64,000 nucleotides of DNA from Ignavibacteriales bacterium (GTDB lineage Bacteria; Bacteroidota; Ignavibacteria; UBA10030). A program made the position numbers and the translations under genes. Shown piece after piece: positions 1-8,824 of the stretch (positions within the stretch are counted from its first letter, which is position 1; each line of letters starts with the position of its first letter). The stretch is taken from assembly GCA_026390575.1 (NCBI GenBank), contig JAPLFR010000016.1:62001-126000 (forward strand). Direction: 5' to 3'. The notes under the pieces were generated by a model. It was not told the DNA's origin and did not search any database. It saw nothing but the letters and a program-made list of their open reading frames with translations.

Positions 1-824
1 GACCATGTTACTTTGTTCCCTTCCACAGTATTCGCATTGGTATTTAAAATGATCCCAGGCATCACTACTTCGTTAATATAATAACCCCCTGCCCCTATCA
101 TAAATTCAATCTTGTCGTCAATCGATTTCACGATGCCATCGATTTGCCGTTCCAATTTATCCCGCAATTTTAGACCAAGGACTCTCTCAAGATATTGCAC
201 AATATCTTTTGTGTTATGCTCCGCCTTGTCAATATCGATTTCCTTTTTCTTCGCGATAAAAATACTCACAGGAAGAGATGGATCGTGAAGACTCTTCACT
301 GAATCGATCAACCGACAATAAAATTCTTCTAAAATATTTGCCATCAAGAATTCGTCCATTCTCTTCTTGAACGCTTTGCTGGTATCGCCACGTTCGTATA
401 GCGCATATTCTTCTGCGGTCAAAAATGTCCGGATGGGAATTCTCTGAATCTGTAAGCAGGGATTATACGTTTCTTGATAACTGAAGTACGAAAAGAACCA
501 TCGGAATTTCTTTTCAAACTTTAGGTCAACGCCAACTTTACCTGGTCTTCTATATTCATTACTCATTTGGTTAACATCGTCGAACCTCTTACTGGCAACA
601 TAGACCTTCTCTGTATCTCCTTCCAACCGAGTCTCCCAGCTTTTATCCGTCGGGATGGGAAAAGATGATGATGTATCACTGACGGGATTGACAACGATAG
701 TTCTCATACACGATCCATCGCTATTGATTTTAGTCGTGGTCTTTTTCTCTTTTTTACAGCCAGATGCGGTTAAAAGAACCAAGACGATGAGGGCAGCAAA
801 CCGATAATTCATATGAGTATTCAT
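1..824 (-). CDS. Putative lipoprotein downstream of an anti-sigma factor (3' end outside window)
   Basis: The reading frame is open from 824 to the window edge, so the C-terminus is missing. It begins MNTHMNYRFAALIVLVLL and has a lipobox-like TASGC followed by a lysine-rich stretch, which suggests an exported lipoprotein. The start at 824 overlaps the stop of the anti-sigma gene as ATGA, suggesting translational coupling; an alternative ATG is at 812. It is the third gene of a sigma / anti-sigma / lipoprotein operon. The mature part has no motif I recognise. By context it may be an envelope component or sensor controlled by the sigma factor, which is inference. Confidence 0.7.
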   Translation of the reverse strand, partial: MNTHMNYRFAALIVLVLLTASGCKKEKKTTTKINSDGSCMRTIVVNPVSDTSSSFPIPTDKSWETRLEGDTEKVYVASKRFDDVNQMSNEYRRPGKVGVDLKFEKKFRWFFSYFSYQETYNPCLQIQRIPIRTFLTAEEYALYERGDTSKAFKKRMDEFLMANILEEFYCRLIDSVKSLHDPSLPVSIFIAKKKEIDIDKAEHNTKDIVQYLERVLGLKLRDKLERQIDGIVKSIDDKIEFMIGAGGYYINEVVMPGIILNTNANTVEGNKVTW

Positions 825-1576
825 TGTCGTCCCTTCTTCAGATTGCTTTGTTGCAATTCTTTCTTTAATCGTTCGATTTCATTTCGAAGAGCAGTTATTT
901 CTACGCGATTTTTTTCAGTCACAATAATGGAAGATTCCTCTTTCCTATATTTATCCCACATCTCGTTGAGGCGTGTCTGCGACGCTTTATCTAATGTCCT
1001 GTATCCTTTAAGCAGGGCGTTCAAATCCGTTTTCTTCATAAGAACCAAGGTGTTTGTTAATTCCACGGACGATGTACTTCCATTTGACAAATTGTAAAGA
1101 TCGCTCAGAAAATTCAGAACATTGATTTCTTGTTGGAATATATACGCACGGTTCATTTCACTCTTTTTCCCCAGTCTTTGTTCCAGACTCACAATTGCCT
1201 TTGTATCGTTATATTCCATAAACACATATGTCATTCCACACAAGAGGAGAATGATACTGCAAGCGAATCTAATGATTTCCATGCTGAATATATCACTCAA
1301 ACGATCGAGGAAGGTATTCGTATCAGCATCTGCCACCCATTTCTTTTCGCTAACGATTGCAGCGATAATGGATTCTGTCATTGCTTGCTCATTCCGGATG
1401 CGGGGTGTTGCCTCCTTGATTCTGTCAAGGATCCGGTCGGCTTTCGATACTTCTCGAAAGATCGTTTTGCACGTTTCGCAATCAGCAAGATGCTTCTTTA
1501 AGAAATTTCTATCAACCGGATCAAAGTCTTCGATTCTTGTTGAGTAAAGAAGCCGCTGTAGTTCTTTGCACGTCAT
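821..1576 (-). CDS. Transmembrane anti-sigma factor (zinc-finger type)
   Basis: A 251-residue protein. The N-terminus has the HxxxCxxC zinc-binding signature of anti-sigma factors (HLADCETC, about residues 30-37), which in this family binds and holds an ECF sigma factor at the membrane. A hydrophobic helix follows at about residues 100-120 (IIRFACSIILLLCGMTYVFM). The periplasmic part ends in a charged, probably coiled-coil segment (EITALRNEIERLKKELQQ). It overlaps the sigma gene upstream by 4 bp and the next gene downstream by 4 bp, so the three are probably co-translated. Confidence 0.85.
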   Translation of the reverse strand: MTCKELQRLLYSTRIEDFDPVDRNFLKKHLADCETCKTIFREVSKADRILDRIKEATPRIRNEQAMTESIIAAIVSEKKWVADADTNTFLDRLSDIFSMEIIRFACSIILLLCGMTYVFMEYNDTKAIVSLEQRLGKKSEMNRAYIFQQEINVLNFLSDLYNLSNGSTSSVELTNTLVLMKKTDLNALLKGYRTLDKASQTRLNEMWDKYRKEESSIIVTEKNRVEITALRNEIERLKKELQQSNLKKGRQ

Positions 1577-2151
1577 ACGCTTGCCTCTAACATTGCTAAT
1601 TTCTTTCTGATATTTTGTCTTGCGAAAAACAGATTTGTTTTTATCCCCGATTCAGACATGCCGGTAATATCGACAACTTCTTGAATGGTCAGATCTTGAA
1701 AATCTCTCAGCAGAAAAATCATTCGTTGCTTTTCAGATAATCCATCGGCTATAGATTTGATTAGTACTGCTATTTCTTTATTCATCAATTCCTGTTCCAT
1801 ATCGGTACTATCGATACAGTCTTCTTTGAGGGAATTATTATTCAATCTCGAAAACACTTTTATTCTTCTCTTGTTGGATTTAGCTTTATCATAACATAGA
1901 TTGACGACGATCTTGTACATCCATGTTGTAAACTTCATATTCGGATCGAATACATTGAGATGATTCCAAATCCTGATAAAACTTTCCTGGACAACATCTT
2001 CGGCATCATCTTCGTCGCATAAGAATCTGAAGGCAATTGCGTATATGTATGATTGATGATATTTGACGATTTTTTCAAAAGCCGTTACATTGCCTTTTTG
2101 GGCATCTTCAATAAGTTTCTCAAGTGATTCAGCTGGTTTATTATTCTGCAT
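1573..2151 (-). CDS. ECF-family RNA polymerase sigma factor
   Basis: A 192-residue sigma-70 family protein. Region 2 is recognisable in residues 20-90 (FEKIVKYHQSYIYAIAFRFL, DEDDAEDVVQESFIRIW, FTTWMYKIVVNLC), and region 4 near the C-terminus ends in an HTH (LTIQEVVDITGMSESGIKTNLFFARQNIRKKL). There is no region 3, as expected for group 4 sigma factors. It heads a three-gene operon with its anti-sigma factor and a lipoprotein. Such operons are often autoregulated; I could not identify a promoter with confidence. Confidence 0.9.
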   Translation of the reverse strand: MQNNKPAESLEKLIEDAQKGNVTAFEKIVKYHQSYIYAIAFRFLCDEDDAEDVVQESFIRIWNHLNVFDPNMKFTTWMYKIVVNLCYDKAKSNKRRIKVFSRLNNNSLKEDCIDSTDMEQELMNKEIAVLIKSIADGLSEKQRMIFLLRDFQDLTIQEVVDITGMSESGIKTNLFFARQNIRKKLAMLEASV

Positions 2152-2262
2152 TCGACGTTGTCTAAGTTCTTGGAATGATACGACACAAGAAGATAAAGGT
2201 TAAAGGGGAAGGATGCTATTTATCTATACAGCGCGTATATAGAAAATTACAAAAACTTAATA

Positions 2263-2299
2263 GGAAAATAAAAAAAGCCACCATCGGAGATAGTGGCTT
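2263..2299 (-). terminator. Rho-independent terminator after the first DUF4097 gene
   Basis: On the minus strand a stem AAGCCAC / GTGGCTT (2293-2299 with 2275-2281) is followed by a T-rich run (2263-2276). It lies 26 bp past the DUF4097 stop and separates that gene from the sigma factor operon. Confidence 0.75.
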
Positions 2300-2324
2300 G
2301 TTGTCATTCTGACAAAAGAAATAA

Positions 2325-3425
2325 TTATTTCCCTGACATCCTTAGGATTTCAATATCGCTGTCCGACGTCTCAAGCGTAATCGTCGGGCCACCGCCATTC
2401 AATGTATACACTGCATATATCTGATCATCTTCTTCTTTGTTTTCGTACTTATCTGCTTTGAAATCGGAACGGATCGTGCATTTCTTGTGATGCCGCCCCC
2501 ATCCACGATTGACGTTGATAGTGGCTTCAACAATAGCTTTTGCGTTTTCGGGTAAGGTGAGTTCAATTTCTCCTCCTCCGGTTCTGATCGAACTATTTCC
2601 TGTACTGCCCGGGATCAATTCACATTTAATACTTCCTCCGCCTGTTGAGACATTGACAACCCCTGTGATGTCTTCCATCTCCACACTGCCACCGCCGGTT
2701 TTGACTTTCGCTCCGTACTTCGCTCCTCGAACATGCACGCCACCGCCGCCTGTTGATATATCAATCCATTCCTTTGCATTTTCCACATTCACACTTCCCC
2801 CGCCCGTCGATGCATTCACTTTTCCGCCGGCATCACGAAGGGTAATACTGCCGCCGCCCGTTTTTGCACTCAATGTCCCGGTGACAGTTCCGGTTTCAAT
2901 GCTTCCTCCGCCGGTTTGCATTTTGGCATCTCCTTCAACCTTGTCTAACTTAATACTACCGCCTCCGGTTTCAACATCCACCTTGCCGATAATGTGATCA
3001 ATTTTAATACTGCCGCCTTTTGTTTCCGCTGTGAAGCTGCCGGTAAGAACATCATTTTGTTTTATACTTCCACCTGACGTCTGAATATCTACATTAAACT
3101 TCGATGGAACTTTCACTGTGAAGACCAGATGGTCAACATTGTGTCTTGAATCTCTGTACTTTACTGTAATATTGTTCCCCGACTGCGATATGACAAGACG
3201 CTCAGGGTGGCGTTCATTGACACCTTCTGCTTCAACGAAGACTTCATCCTTCGACCATGATTCGATACGAACGGCGCCCGGTTCTACATCAACTTCAAGC
3301 AGCCCGCCTTTTTGAACAACAAAAGATTTTGATTGATAATCAGATGATTCATCCGATTTATTCTGAGCAAACGAGAGCGAGAGCACTACGAAGCTCATTA
3401 AAAAGAACGACAGGGTCTTTTTCAT
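2325..3425 (-). CDS. Exported DUF4097-family repeat protein
   Basis: 366 residues with a signal peptide (MKKTLSFFLMSFVVLSLSFA). The core is about ten repeats of roughly 19 residues, each carrying a TGGGS-like turn (ETGGGSIKL, STGGGSVNV, KTGGGSVEM and so on), the pattern of DUF4097 beta-helix proteins thought to act at the cell surface. The start at 3425 is chosen because GGAGG sits 6 bases upstream and a signal peptide follows; a longer frame to 3596 lacks both. It is a paralogue of the gene at 13413-14561, which sits in a sigma / anti-sigma operon, so this copy may belong to the same stress response. The precise role is unknown. Confidence 0.8.
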   Translation of the reverse strand: MKKTLSFFLMSFVVLSLSFAQNKSDESSDYQSKSFVVQKGGLLEVDVEPGAVRIESWSKDEVFVEAEGVNERHPERLVISQSGNNITVKYRDSRHNVDHLVFTVKVPSKFNVDIQTSGGSIKQNDVLTGSFTAETKGGSIKIDHIIGKVDVETGGGSIKLDKVEGDAKMQTGGGSIETGTVTGTLSAKTGGGSITLRDAGGKVNASTGGGSVNVENAKEWIDISTGGGGVHVRGAKYGAKVKTGGGSVEMEDITGVVNVSTGGGSIKCELIPGSTGNSSIRTGGGEIELTLPENAKAIVEATINVNRGWGRHHKKCTIRSDFKADKYENKEEDDQIYAVYTLNGGGPTITLETSDSDIEILRMSGK

Positions 3426-3456
3426 TTTTTTCCTCCGTTGAAAAATTGTTGTTTTT

Positions 3457-4758
3457 TTATTCAATTCTATCAAATATTGGTTTATCATTGACAAATTTAA
3501 AAAACATGTACTTATCAAAATCTTCAATATAAAATTTGGTATCCGAAACTGGATGTAGAATAAACCAATCATCGAACAGCAGCCCATACTTGCCATATTC
3601 TATTTTTCTGGTTCTCCCCTTCAATTCAATCTGTTGCTGATATTTCTTCAGGTTTGCCGCCGGCATGTCGACAAAATTCATCTGCCGTGAACGTACTTCA
3701 AGCGGAATAAGTCTCGGATATGAGATCGGAGCTGAAACATGTGCCTTGATGATCTCTCGAATATACATACCTGTTTTGGTATCGTCGCCATTTCCGCCGT
3801 ACGTATCGTGGCGTTTGACTAAGACCAAATTATATTTCGGCACAACAACGAGGATATGCCCGCCCCAGCCAAGTGCGGAATACATTGGTATACTGTCATC
3901 AAGCATCTGAATCCACCAGAGATATCCGTAGGATTCTTTATAAGTTCGGCGATCCATCGTTGAGTACGGTGTGAAACTTTCCGTAATCCATTCATTTGAG
4001 AGGATCCGAGAGTGATCCCAAATACCGTCATTACAATACAAAACTCCAAACCGTGCTAAATCCCTTGCCGACATTTTAATATCGTATTTAGAATATTTCG
4101 TTTGAAGAGTTGAATCGTGCCAGAACCTTCCATCAATCAGCCGAAAGTCTTCCATTACCAAGGGTTTCGCAAGAGATTCATTGAATGCCTCAAACAAATT
4201 TATCTTAGTTTCATTTTGAAAAATCGATCCAAGAACATTGAAATCCCAATTGTTGTAATAGAAAAAAGTATTGGGCGGATGACTTCCTCTGGCCGGCTTT
4301 TCGTCCTTCATACTTTGAGATTCACCCAATGCAGGAAGATACACTCCAGATCGAGCTTTCAATAAATCCTGAATAGTCGCTGACTGTTCCAGTTCAGTCA
4401 ACTTCACTCTATCATCAATACCAAGTTCCTTTAGAGTTTTATGAATATCGATCCTTCCTCGGACGCTGTAAATACCGTAAAGCGCACTGATCAGACTCTT
4501 TCGCATGGAGTGACAATCGTACCTTCGCGTGATGTCTCCTTTCGATAGCAAGACATTACCATTATAAACGACCATCAGGGCTGAGGCGCCGTTCTTCTCG
4601 TACAAATCCATGACAGATTTTAATTTTTCAGAAGAAAAACCTGCTTCTTCCGGCGTTGCATATTGCATCCATACTTTTCCCGGATTTTGAGCAACAGTGA
4701 GACTCGCAATTGCGAAACTCATGAAGAGAATTATAAATACTTTTTTCATTGACATCAT
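3457..4758 (-). CDS. Exported serine hydrolase, beta-lactamase / penicillin-binding-like
   Basis: 433 residues, signal peptide (MKKVFIILFMSFAIASLTVAQ). The SxxK motif of the serine beta-lactamase-like family is SMRK (Ser84-Lys87), and the YxN motif is in YYNNWDFNVLG. Such enzymes act on D-Ala-D-Ala-type amides or small esters; the substrate here is unknown. It shares motif order and sequence (SGVYLP, GSxxPxxxYYxNNWDFNV) with the gene at 10443-11774, so the two are paralogues. The start could be 4758, 4755 or 4749; all give the same signal peptide. Its stop is 32 bp from the DUF4097 start, so both may be on one transcript. Confidence 0.8.
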   Translation of the reverse strand: MMSMKKVFIILFMSFAIASLTVAQNPGKVWMQYATPEEAGFSSEKLKSVMDLYEKNGASALMVVYNGNVLLSKGDITRRYDCHSMRKSLISALYGIYSVRGRIDIHKTLKELGIDDRVKLTELEQSATIQDLLKARSGVYLPALGESQSMKDEKPARGSHPPNTFFYYNNWDFNVLGSIFQNETKINLFEAFNESLAKPLVMEDFRLIDGRFWHDSTLQTKYSKYDIKMSARDLARFGVLYCNDGIWDHSRILSNEWITESFTPYSTMDRRTYKESYGYLWWIQMLDDSIPMYSALGWGGHILVVVPKYNLVLVKRHDTYGGNGDDTKTGMYIREIIKAHVSAPISYPRLIPLEVRSRQMNFVDMPAANLKKYQQQIELKGRTRKIEYGKYGLLFDDWFILHPVSDTKFYIEDFDKYMFFKFVNDKPIFDRIE

Positions 4759-4839
4759 CCATGCATTAATTGTTCGTTAAAAAATTCCGCCGTTTGATTT
4801 CGTAATATCCGGGGAAAAAACATCTCCATTACTGCTAAT

Positions 4840-5718
4840 CTAAAATCGGTATTTTATTGCTGCTGACGGATATATCAGCACATTCTCTGAATAGGAATAG
4901 ATATGATAGTACAGGGTTATTTGCGATCCTATCGAAAAGTTCTTATCCAAATTGAACCATATTTGCGGCTGCCCCCAGAACAGAATCCGCTTCCCGGTCA
5001 GGTTCATTGTCAATGCATCGCCCTGGTTCCTGTTCAGCGTAAATAAAACAAAACTGCCTTCGAAAGTAAATTTATTTTCCCAAAAGTGTTTTGACCAATA
5101 GAAAGTGACCTGAGCATCATGGTTCGGCCCGTTTAAAATACTGTACCGATAGCTCAATGAGACACTCTGCCAATCATTTCCCCACTGAAACGGATAATCT
5201 ATTCCAAGCAAGTATGCATTGTTTAAATAATAGCCGTACGACGTGCCTTCGGCGATTCCCAGACCGCCGTTATATTCCAGATGAAGAAAGACCGGTGGTG
5301 CCCAAAATTTAAAATCTCTGGATATTTGCATGTAAAACTGGCCAATGTTATTATGTTCCCCGAAAAAGTCAGCTTGCGTTTTTACAAAGAATGAACCTTC
5401 ATCTAAAAGCTTAAAAAGTTCAAAGGAAAAAGTAGGATAATTGCTTTTATTGTTCTGCGGATCTATGGAATGTCTGAAATCGTATTGTAATTGAAGGCTC
5501 TGTGAAAAAACGGGAATCGATGAAATCAAAATTAGTATCGCTATGAACCTTATGCGGTGCATGGTACCAACTCTACCAGAGATAGGTTTTTCCGATGTTT
5601 CACGCATGTTCATTGTAAAAATATTATAAGCCAAGCGGTTTTGCCCTTGCTGATAATAAAAAATCAAGAGAGACTGTATCGCCAGAACCGTCAGGAGGAT
5701 TGCTGTGGTCTCTTTCAT
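4840..5718 (-). CDS. DUF5020-family outer membrane protein
   Basis: The mature part has the DUF5020 pattern: LQLQYDFRHSIDPQNN near the start, alternating aromatic beta-strands and a terminal aromatic residue (AAIKYRF) typical of outer-membrane barrels. Two starts are plausible. The one at 5718 has a strong GGAGG six bases upstream and gives 292 residues with a hydrophobic N-terminal helix. The one at 5562 gives 240 residues starting with a clean signal peptide (MHRIRFIAILILISSIPVFSQ), which fits an exported barrel better, but its ribosome site is weak. The family is related to nucleoside-channel-like barrels; the transported substrate is unknown. Confidence 0.7.
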   Translation of the reverse strand: MKETTAILLTVLAIQSLLIFYYQQGQNRLAYNIFTMNMRETSEKPISGRVGTMHRIRFIAILILISSIPVFSQSLQLQYDFRHSIDPQNNKSNYPTFSFELFKLLDEGSFFVKTQADFFGEHNNIGQFYMQISRDFKFWAPPVFLHLEYNGGLGIAEGTSYGYYLNNAYLLGIDYPFQWGNDWQSVSLSYRYSILNGPNHDAQVTFYWSKHFWENKFTFEGSFVLFTLNRNQGDALTMNLTGKRILFWGQPQIWFNLDKNFSIGSQITLYYHIYSYSENVLIYPSAAIKYRF

Positions 5719-5795
5719 AGAGATCCTCCTTTTAATTTACTTGCTGGTATTTCCATCATTTAACCGCATACAGGAATCAGCAGTGTAATATGTAA

Positions 5796-5856
5796 TTTTC
5801 AATATTCGAATTTGAAGTGCTCAGTTCTAGCAACTCATCACTGCCGCCGTTGAGAA
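5796..5856 (-). pseudogene. Relic 3' end of a DUF4097 gene (copy A)
   Basis: Translated on the minus strand this stretch reads LNGGSDELLELSTSNSNIE, matching the last residues of the DUF4097 protein at 13413-14561 (NGGGEMIDLSTSNSNIEIH). No body of the gene precedes it. It lies in the gap between the DUF5916 and DUF5020 genes. It looks like a leftover of a deleted paralogue. Confidence 0.6.
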
Positions 5857-5893
5857 TTGTTTTCAAAGGAATATATCTATTTTGTTTTCTTTT

Positions 5894-8548
5894 TTAATTC
5901 CAGTAGTACGTCATTTTTATCATAAAGATATTATCGGGCACCATACGCCAGAGTTTTTCGGCAGACGGTCCGAACTCAAATTCTCCGAGCTGCTGATCGT
6001 TTGAGCGGCTTTGCGTCCATACAAAAAAGAGCACCGAGCCGGGCATATATTCCCACCGGAGGACTGCATTTCCACGGATCGATGTATAATTGTACTGTGG
6101 ATTGTCGAATGAGAATGAGGCAGCCGGTCCGCTTCCGTCTGGATCGACTGTGTATGTTCCGTTGTTCAATGAAATGGTCGAGCCTCGCGTTCCATAGTCA
6201 TTAAAATCGTATGAACCGGGGCGCGCAAGCTCTTTGAATTCGAGAAAATCACCTGCAGAAATAAGCGGTTGAACGAATAATTGGAGGCTGAGTTTTGGAG
6301 TGAATGTCCAATCAAGCCGTATATTCGCCGATATCGTTGTCTGGTCCATTTTCCCGAAGACATATCGTTTACCGAATGTCGCGGTGGCAGTAGGATCATC
6401 GAAGGCATCGACCCACTGCGCATTTTCGATGTACCGTGTGTAGTCCGGCCCGATACTCAACGAAATATTGGCTGCCGGGTGCCACGTCATTGATATATTA
6501 CTGTATAAATAATTCGCACCGTTGCCGTTGTATCCATTGAAACTTGTGCTGATCACGACCGGTTTCTTCGGATCCGTGTTCCCGTAAAGATTCAATTGAA
6601 AAAGAGGCAGATTGAGTGTTATGGGGCCTCCGCGGGTTCTTCGAGTGTTGATAGTTTCAGGATTATACCATCCCCAAATATCGATATAGTAGTAATTAAG
6701 AAATTCTGTCCACACTTCGTAATACACTCCCCGCCCCGTGACATCCCCGTCAAAATCATAACTCTGGTATCCTGCTGCAATCGCACCCAACTGCCTGTAA
6801 AACGCACTTACTTCGGTCCATTTATATCCTCCACCGATATGCATATTGATCACATCGGCTCGCGAGAGAAAGCCAAGATCGTTTTGATCAAATCTTGGAT
6901 CGATAACTGCAAAACTGGAATTAAATATAATATTCCCTTTTTGTTTATTGACGAGAAGGCGACCTGCATATCCTGTCATCGATGTTACATTTCGATCGAC
7001 GCTGTACGACTTCGCATCGGGACGTTGGAAGTAGTGCTGCGAATTTTCCTGCAGCGAGATCATCCGGTCGGTCGATCCGCTTATTTGAGACATCTCAGTC
7101 CACCCTGAGAGTACCCATGTCTTGTCTGAATCGAAAAATGTCCAGCCGTCGATTCCAACGACATGTGAACTATTGTTCATATCCGAACGCAACCTATCGT
7201 CGGCAAATGAACGGACGGTACTGGTCGTGATGAAACCGATTCCCTGACGCGAATCGTCGAACGTACGTTGTCCCCTGACGATTCCGTAATATGTTGCAGG
7301 TTCGATCTCGACGTCATTCGTAACTCCTGAGTTGGATATCTGCCCATATTCCCTTCTGGTTACAGCCTGAATTGTTCCGATGTTCCATGATTCGCCGAGC
7401 TTCCCTGTGAGTTTCGCGGCACCGAGAATTCTTGTTCCCGACGGGATATCGGAATAATCGGCATCGGGAATACTGCCCTGCGGGGCGCGGCCGATCCGCC
7501 GTGTATAGAAAAACGTCGGAACGGATAAATTGAAACTCCAGAAATTAGTCGCACCTCCATACCCGAAATTAAAAATCGATGCTCCTTCGATGAAGAATGG
7601 GCGCTTTTCCTGAAAGTAGGTTTCAACATCGCTCAGATTGATGACCGCAGGATCGACTTCCACTTGTCCGAAATCGGGATTCACTGTCCCGGTCAGCGTA
7701 AGATTACTGCCGAGTCCGATTTTCATATCCAGCCCTATTTCCGGCGTATATTTGGATCCGTTATGGAACGGATTCCCTGTCGGATAGTGGATGTATTCTG
7801 CGCGGGTTGTAACATAGGGCATAATCTCGATCTGCTGCGACGGTTCAATGTTCTCGATGCCGATGAGATGAACGAATCGCGAAGTGAATCCGCTCCCGTT
7901 TTTCGGTTGGAACGTGATATAATCATCTTCACTTTTCCGTCTGATGTCCCGCTTGAAATCTATCCCCCAGATTTGCTGATCGCTTTTATGGTACCTGAGT
8001 TGCGAGAACGGGATTCGCATTTCGACACACCATCCGAGCGAATCGATCGTCGCTTTACCTTCCCAGACTCCATCCCATGAATTATCTGTCCATTCATCAT
8101 TATAGAGAACACCGTCTTGATATGTACCCGCTGCATCGATTCCAAAAAAGAATCCCGTCCGATGATCGTTATACGGATCAAGAGCGATAAAAAAATCGTC
8201 CGAGTTTTGATCGGCATCCTTTCGTCCAAGCCGGGCGATAATGGAATCAGCATGTCGGTCATAGAGACGGGCTCCGACATAGAGAGCATCGTCGTCATAA
8301 AGGATGCATACGACTGTCTTTTCTGAAGCTGGCGCCCATTCAACCGGATCGCGCTGAATAAAATCCGACGTTTGAGGAGCTTCCCCCCATATCTTCTCGG
8401 ATAATTTTCCATCAATGACAATCGGTTGTGCCGTTCGTATTGCCCGAACATCGGGATGTGGTATGCGGATTGAATCGCTTGCCGCTGCATATTCAACGGT
8501 AGTGAGAAAAGAAAATAGCACAACAATAATCTTCATGAGCAATTCCAA
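5894..8548 (-). CDS. CBM9-like / DUF5916 outer membrane protein
   Basis: 884 residues with a signal peptide (MKIIVVLFSFLTTVEYAAA). Residues about 35-240 form a carbohydrate-binding family 9-like domain (IVIDGKLSEKIWGEAPQ, DDDALYVGARLYD, WGIDFKRDIRRK). The remainder is the large DUF5916 region with beta-barrel character (FFIEGASIFNFGYGG, FFYTRRIGRAP, ending MTYYWN). Proteins of this type are common in Bacteroidota and Ignavibacteria and are presumed to sit in the outer membrane; their ligand is not established. Start 8548 or 8536 (Met5) cannot be separated by sequence. Transcription is towards the DUF5020 gene. Confidence 0.8.
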   Translation of the reverse strand: MELLMKIIVVLFSFLTTVEYAAASDSIRIPHPDVRAIRTAQPIVIDGKLSEKIWGEAPQTSDFIQRDPVEWAPASEKTVVCILYDDDALYVGARLYDRHADSIIARLGRKDADQNSDDFFIALDPYNDHRTGFFFGIDAAGTYQDGVLYNDEWTDNSWDGVWEGKATIDSLGWCVEMRIPFSQLRYHKSDQQIWGIDFKRDIRRKSEDDYITFQPKNGSGFTSRFVHLIGIENIEPSQQIEIMPYVTTRAEYIHYPTGNPFHNGSKYTPEIGLDMKIGLGSNLTLTGTVNPDFGQVEVDPAVINLSDVETYFQEKRPFFIEGASIFNFGYGGATNFWSFNLSVPTFFYTRRIGRAPQGSIPDADYSDIPSGTRILGAAKLTGKLGESWNIGTIQAVTRREYGQISNSGVTNDVEIEPATYYGIVRGQRTFDDSRQGIGFITTSTVRSFADDRLRSDMNNSSHVVGIDGWTFFDSDKTWVLSGWTEMSQISGSTDRMISLQENSQHYFQRPDAKSYSVDRNVTSMTGYAGRLLVNKQKGNIIFNSSFAVIDPRFDQNDLGFLSRADVINMHIGGGYKWTEVSAFYRQLGAIAAGYQSYDFDGDVTGRGVYYEVWTEFLNYYYIDIWGWYNPETINTRRTRGGPITLNLPLFQLNLYGNTDPKKPVVISTSFNGYNGNGANYLYSNISMTWHPAANISLSIGPDYTRYIENAQWVDAFDDPTATATFGKRYVFGKMDQTTISANIRLDWTFTPKLSLQLFVQPLISAGDFLEFKELARPGSYDFNDYGTRGSTISLNNGTYTVDPDGSGPAASFSFDNPQYNYTSIRGNAVLRWEYMPGSVLFFVWTQSRSNDQQLGEFEFGPSAEKLWRMVPDNIFMIKMTYYWN

Positions 8549-8824
8549 AGTGAAGAATTAATTTGTTTTTCTGAGTAAAAATAACATCAGGTCAAACGAT
8601 CCATTCCATCATATATGACTTACAGACCAACGTGATGTCACCCCACGTAAAACATAAGACGCACGAATTTTGTTAGCTTTTTCATCAGTTTCATATGATT
8701 CTTTGGGGAATTCCGACTCCACGATATTGGGTTACGAAGCATTTACTTATCAAGTTGCACTAACCTGCGAGTGAATTACAGAATTTGAAACACCTACTTC
8801 TCCTGTTATTGCTTATAGACGATG

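Noticed and set aside
2509-2997. Long forward frame with PPPV repeats
   Set aside because: It is the antisense of the DUF4097 TGGGS repeats; no ribosome site or family similarity.
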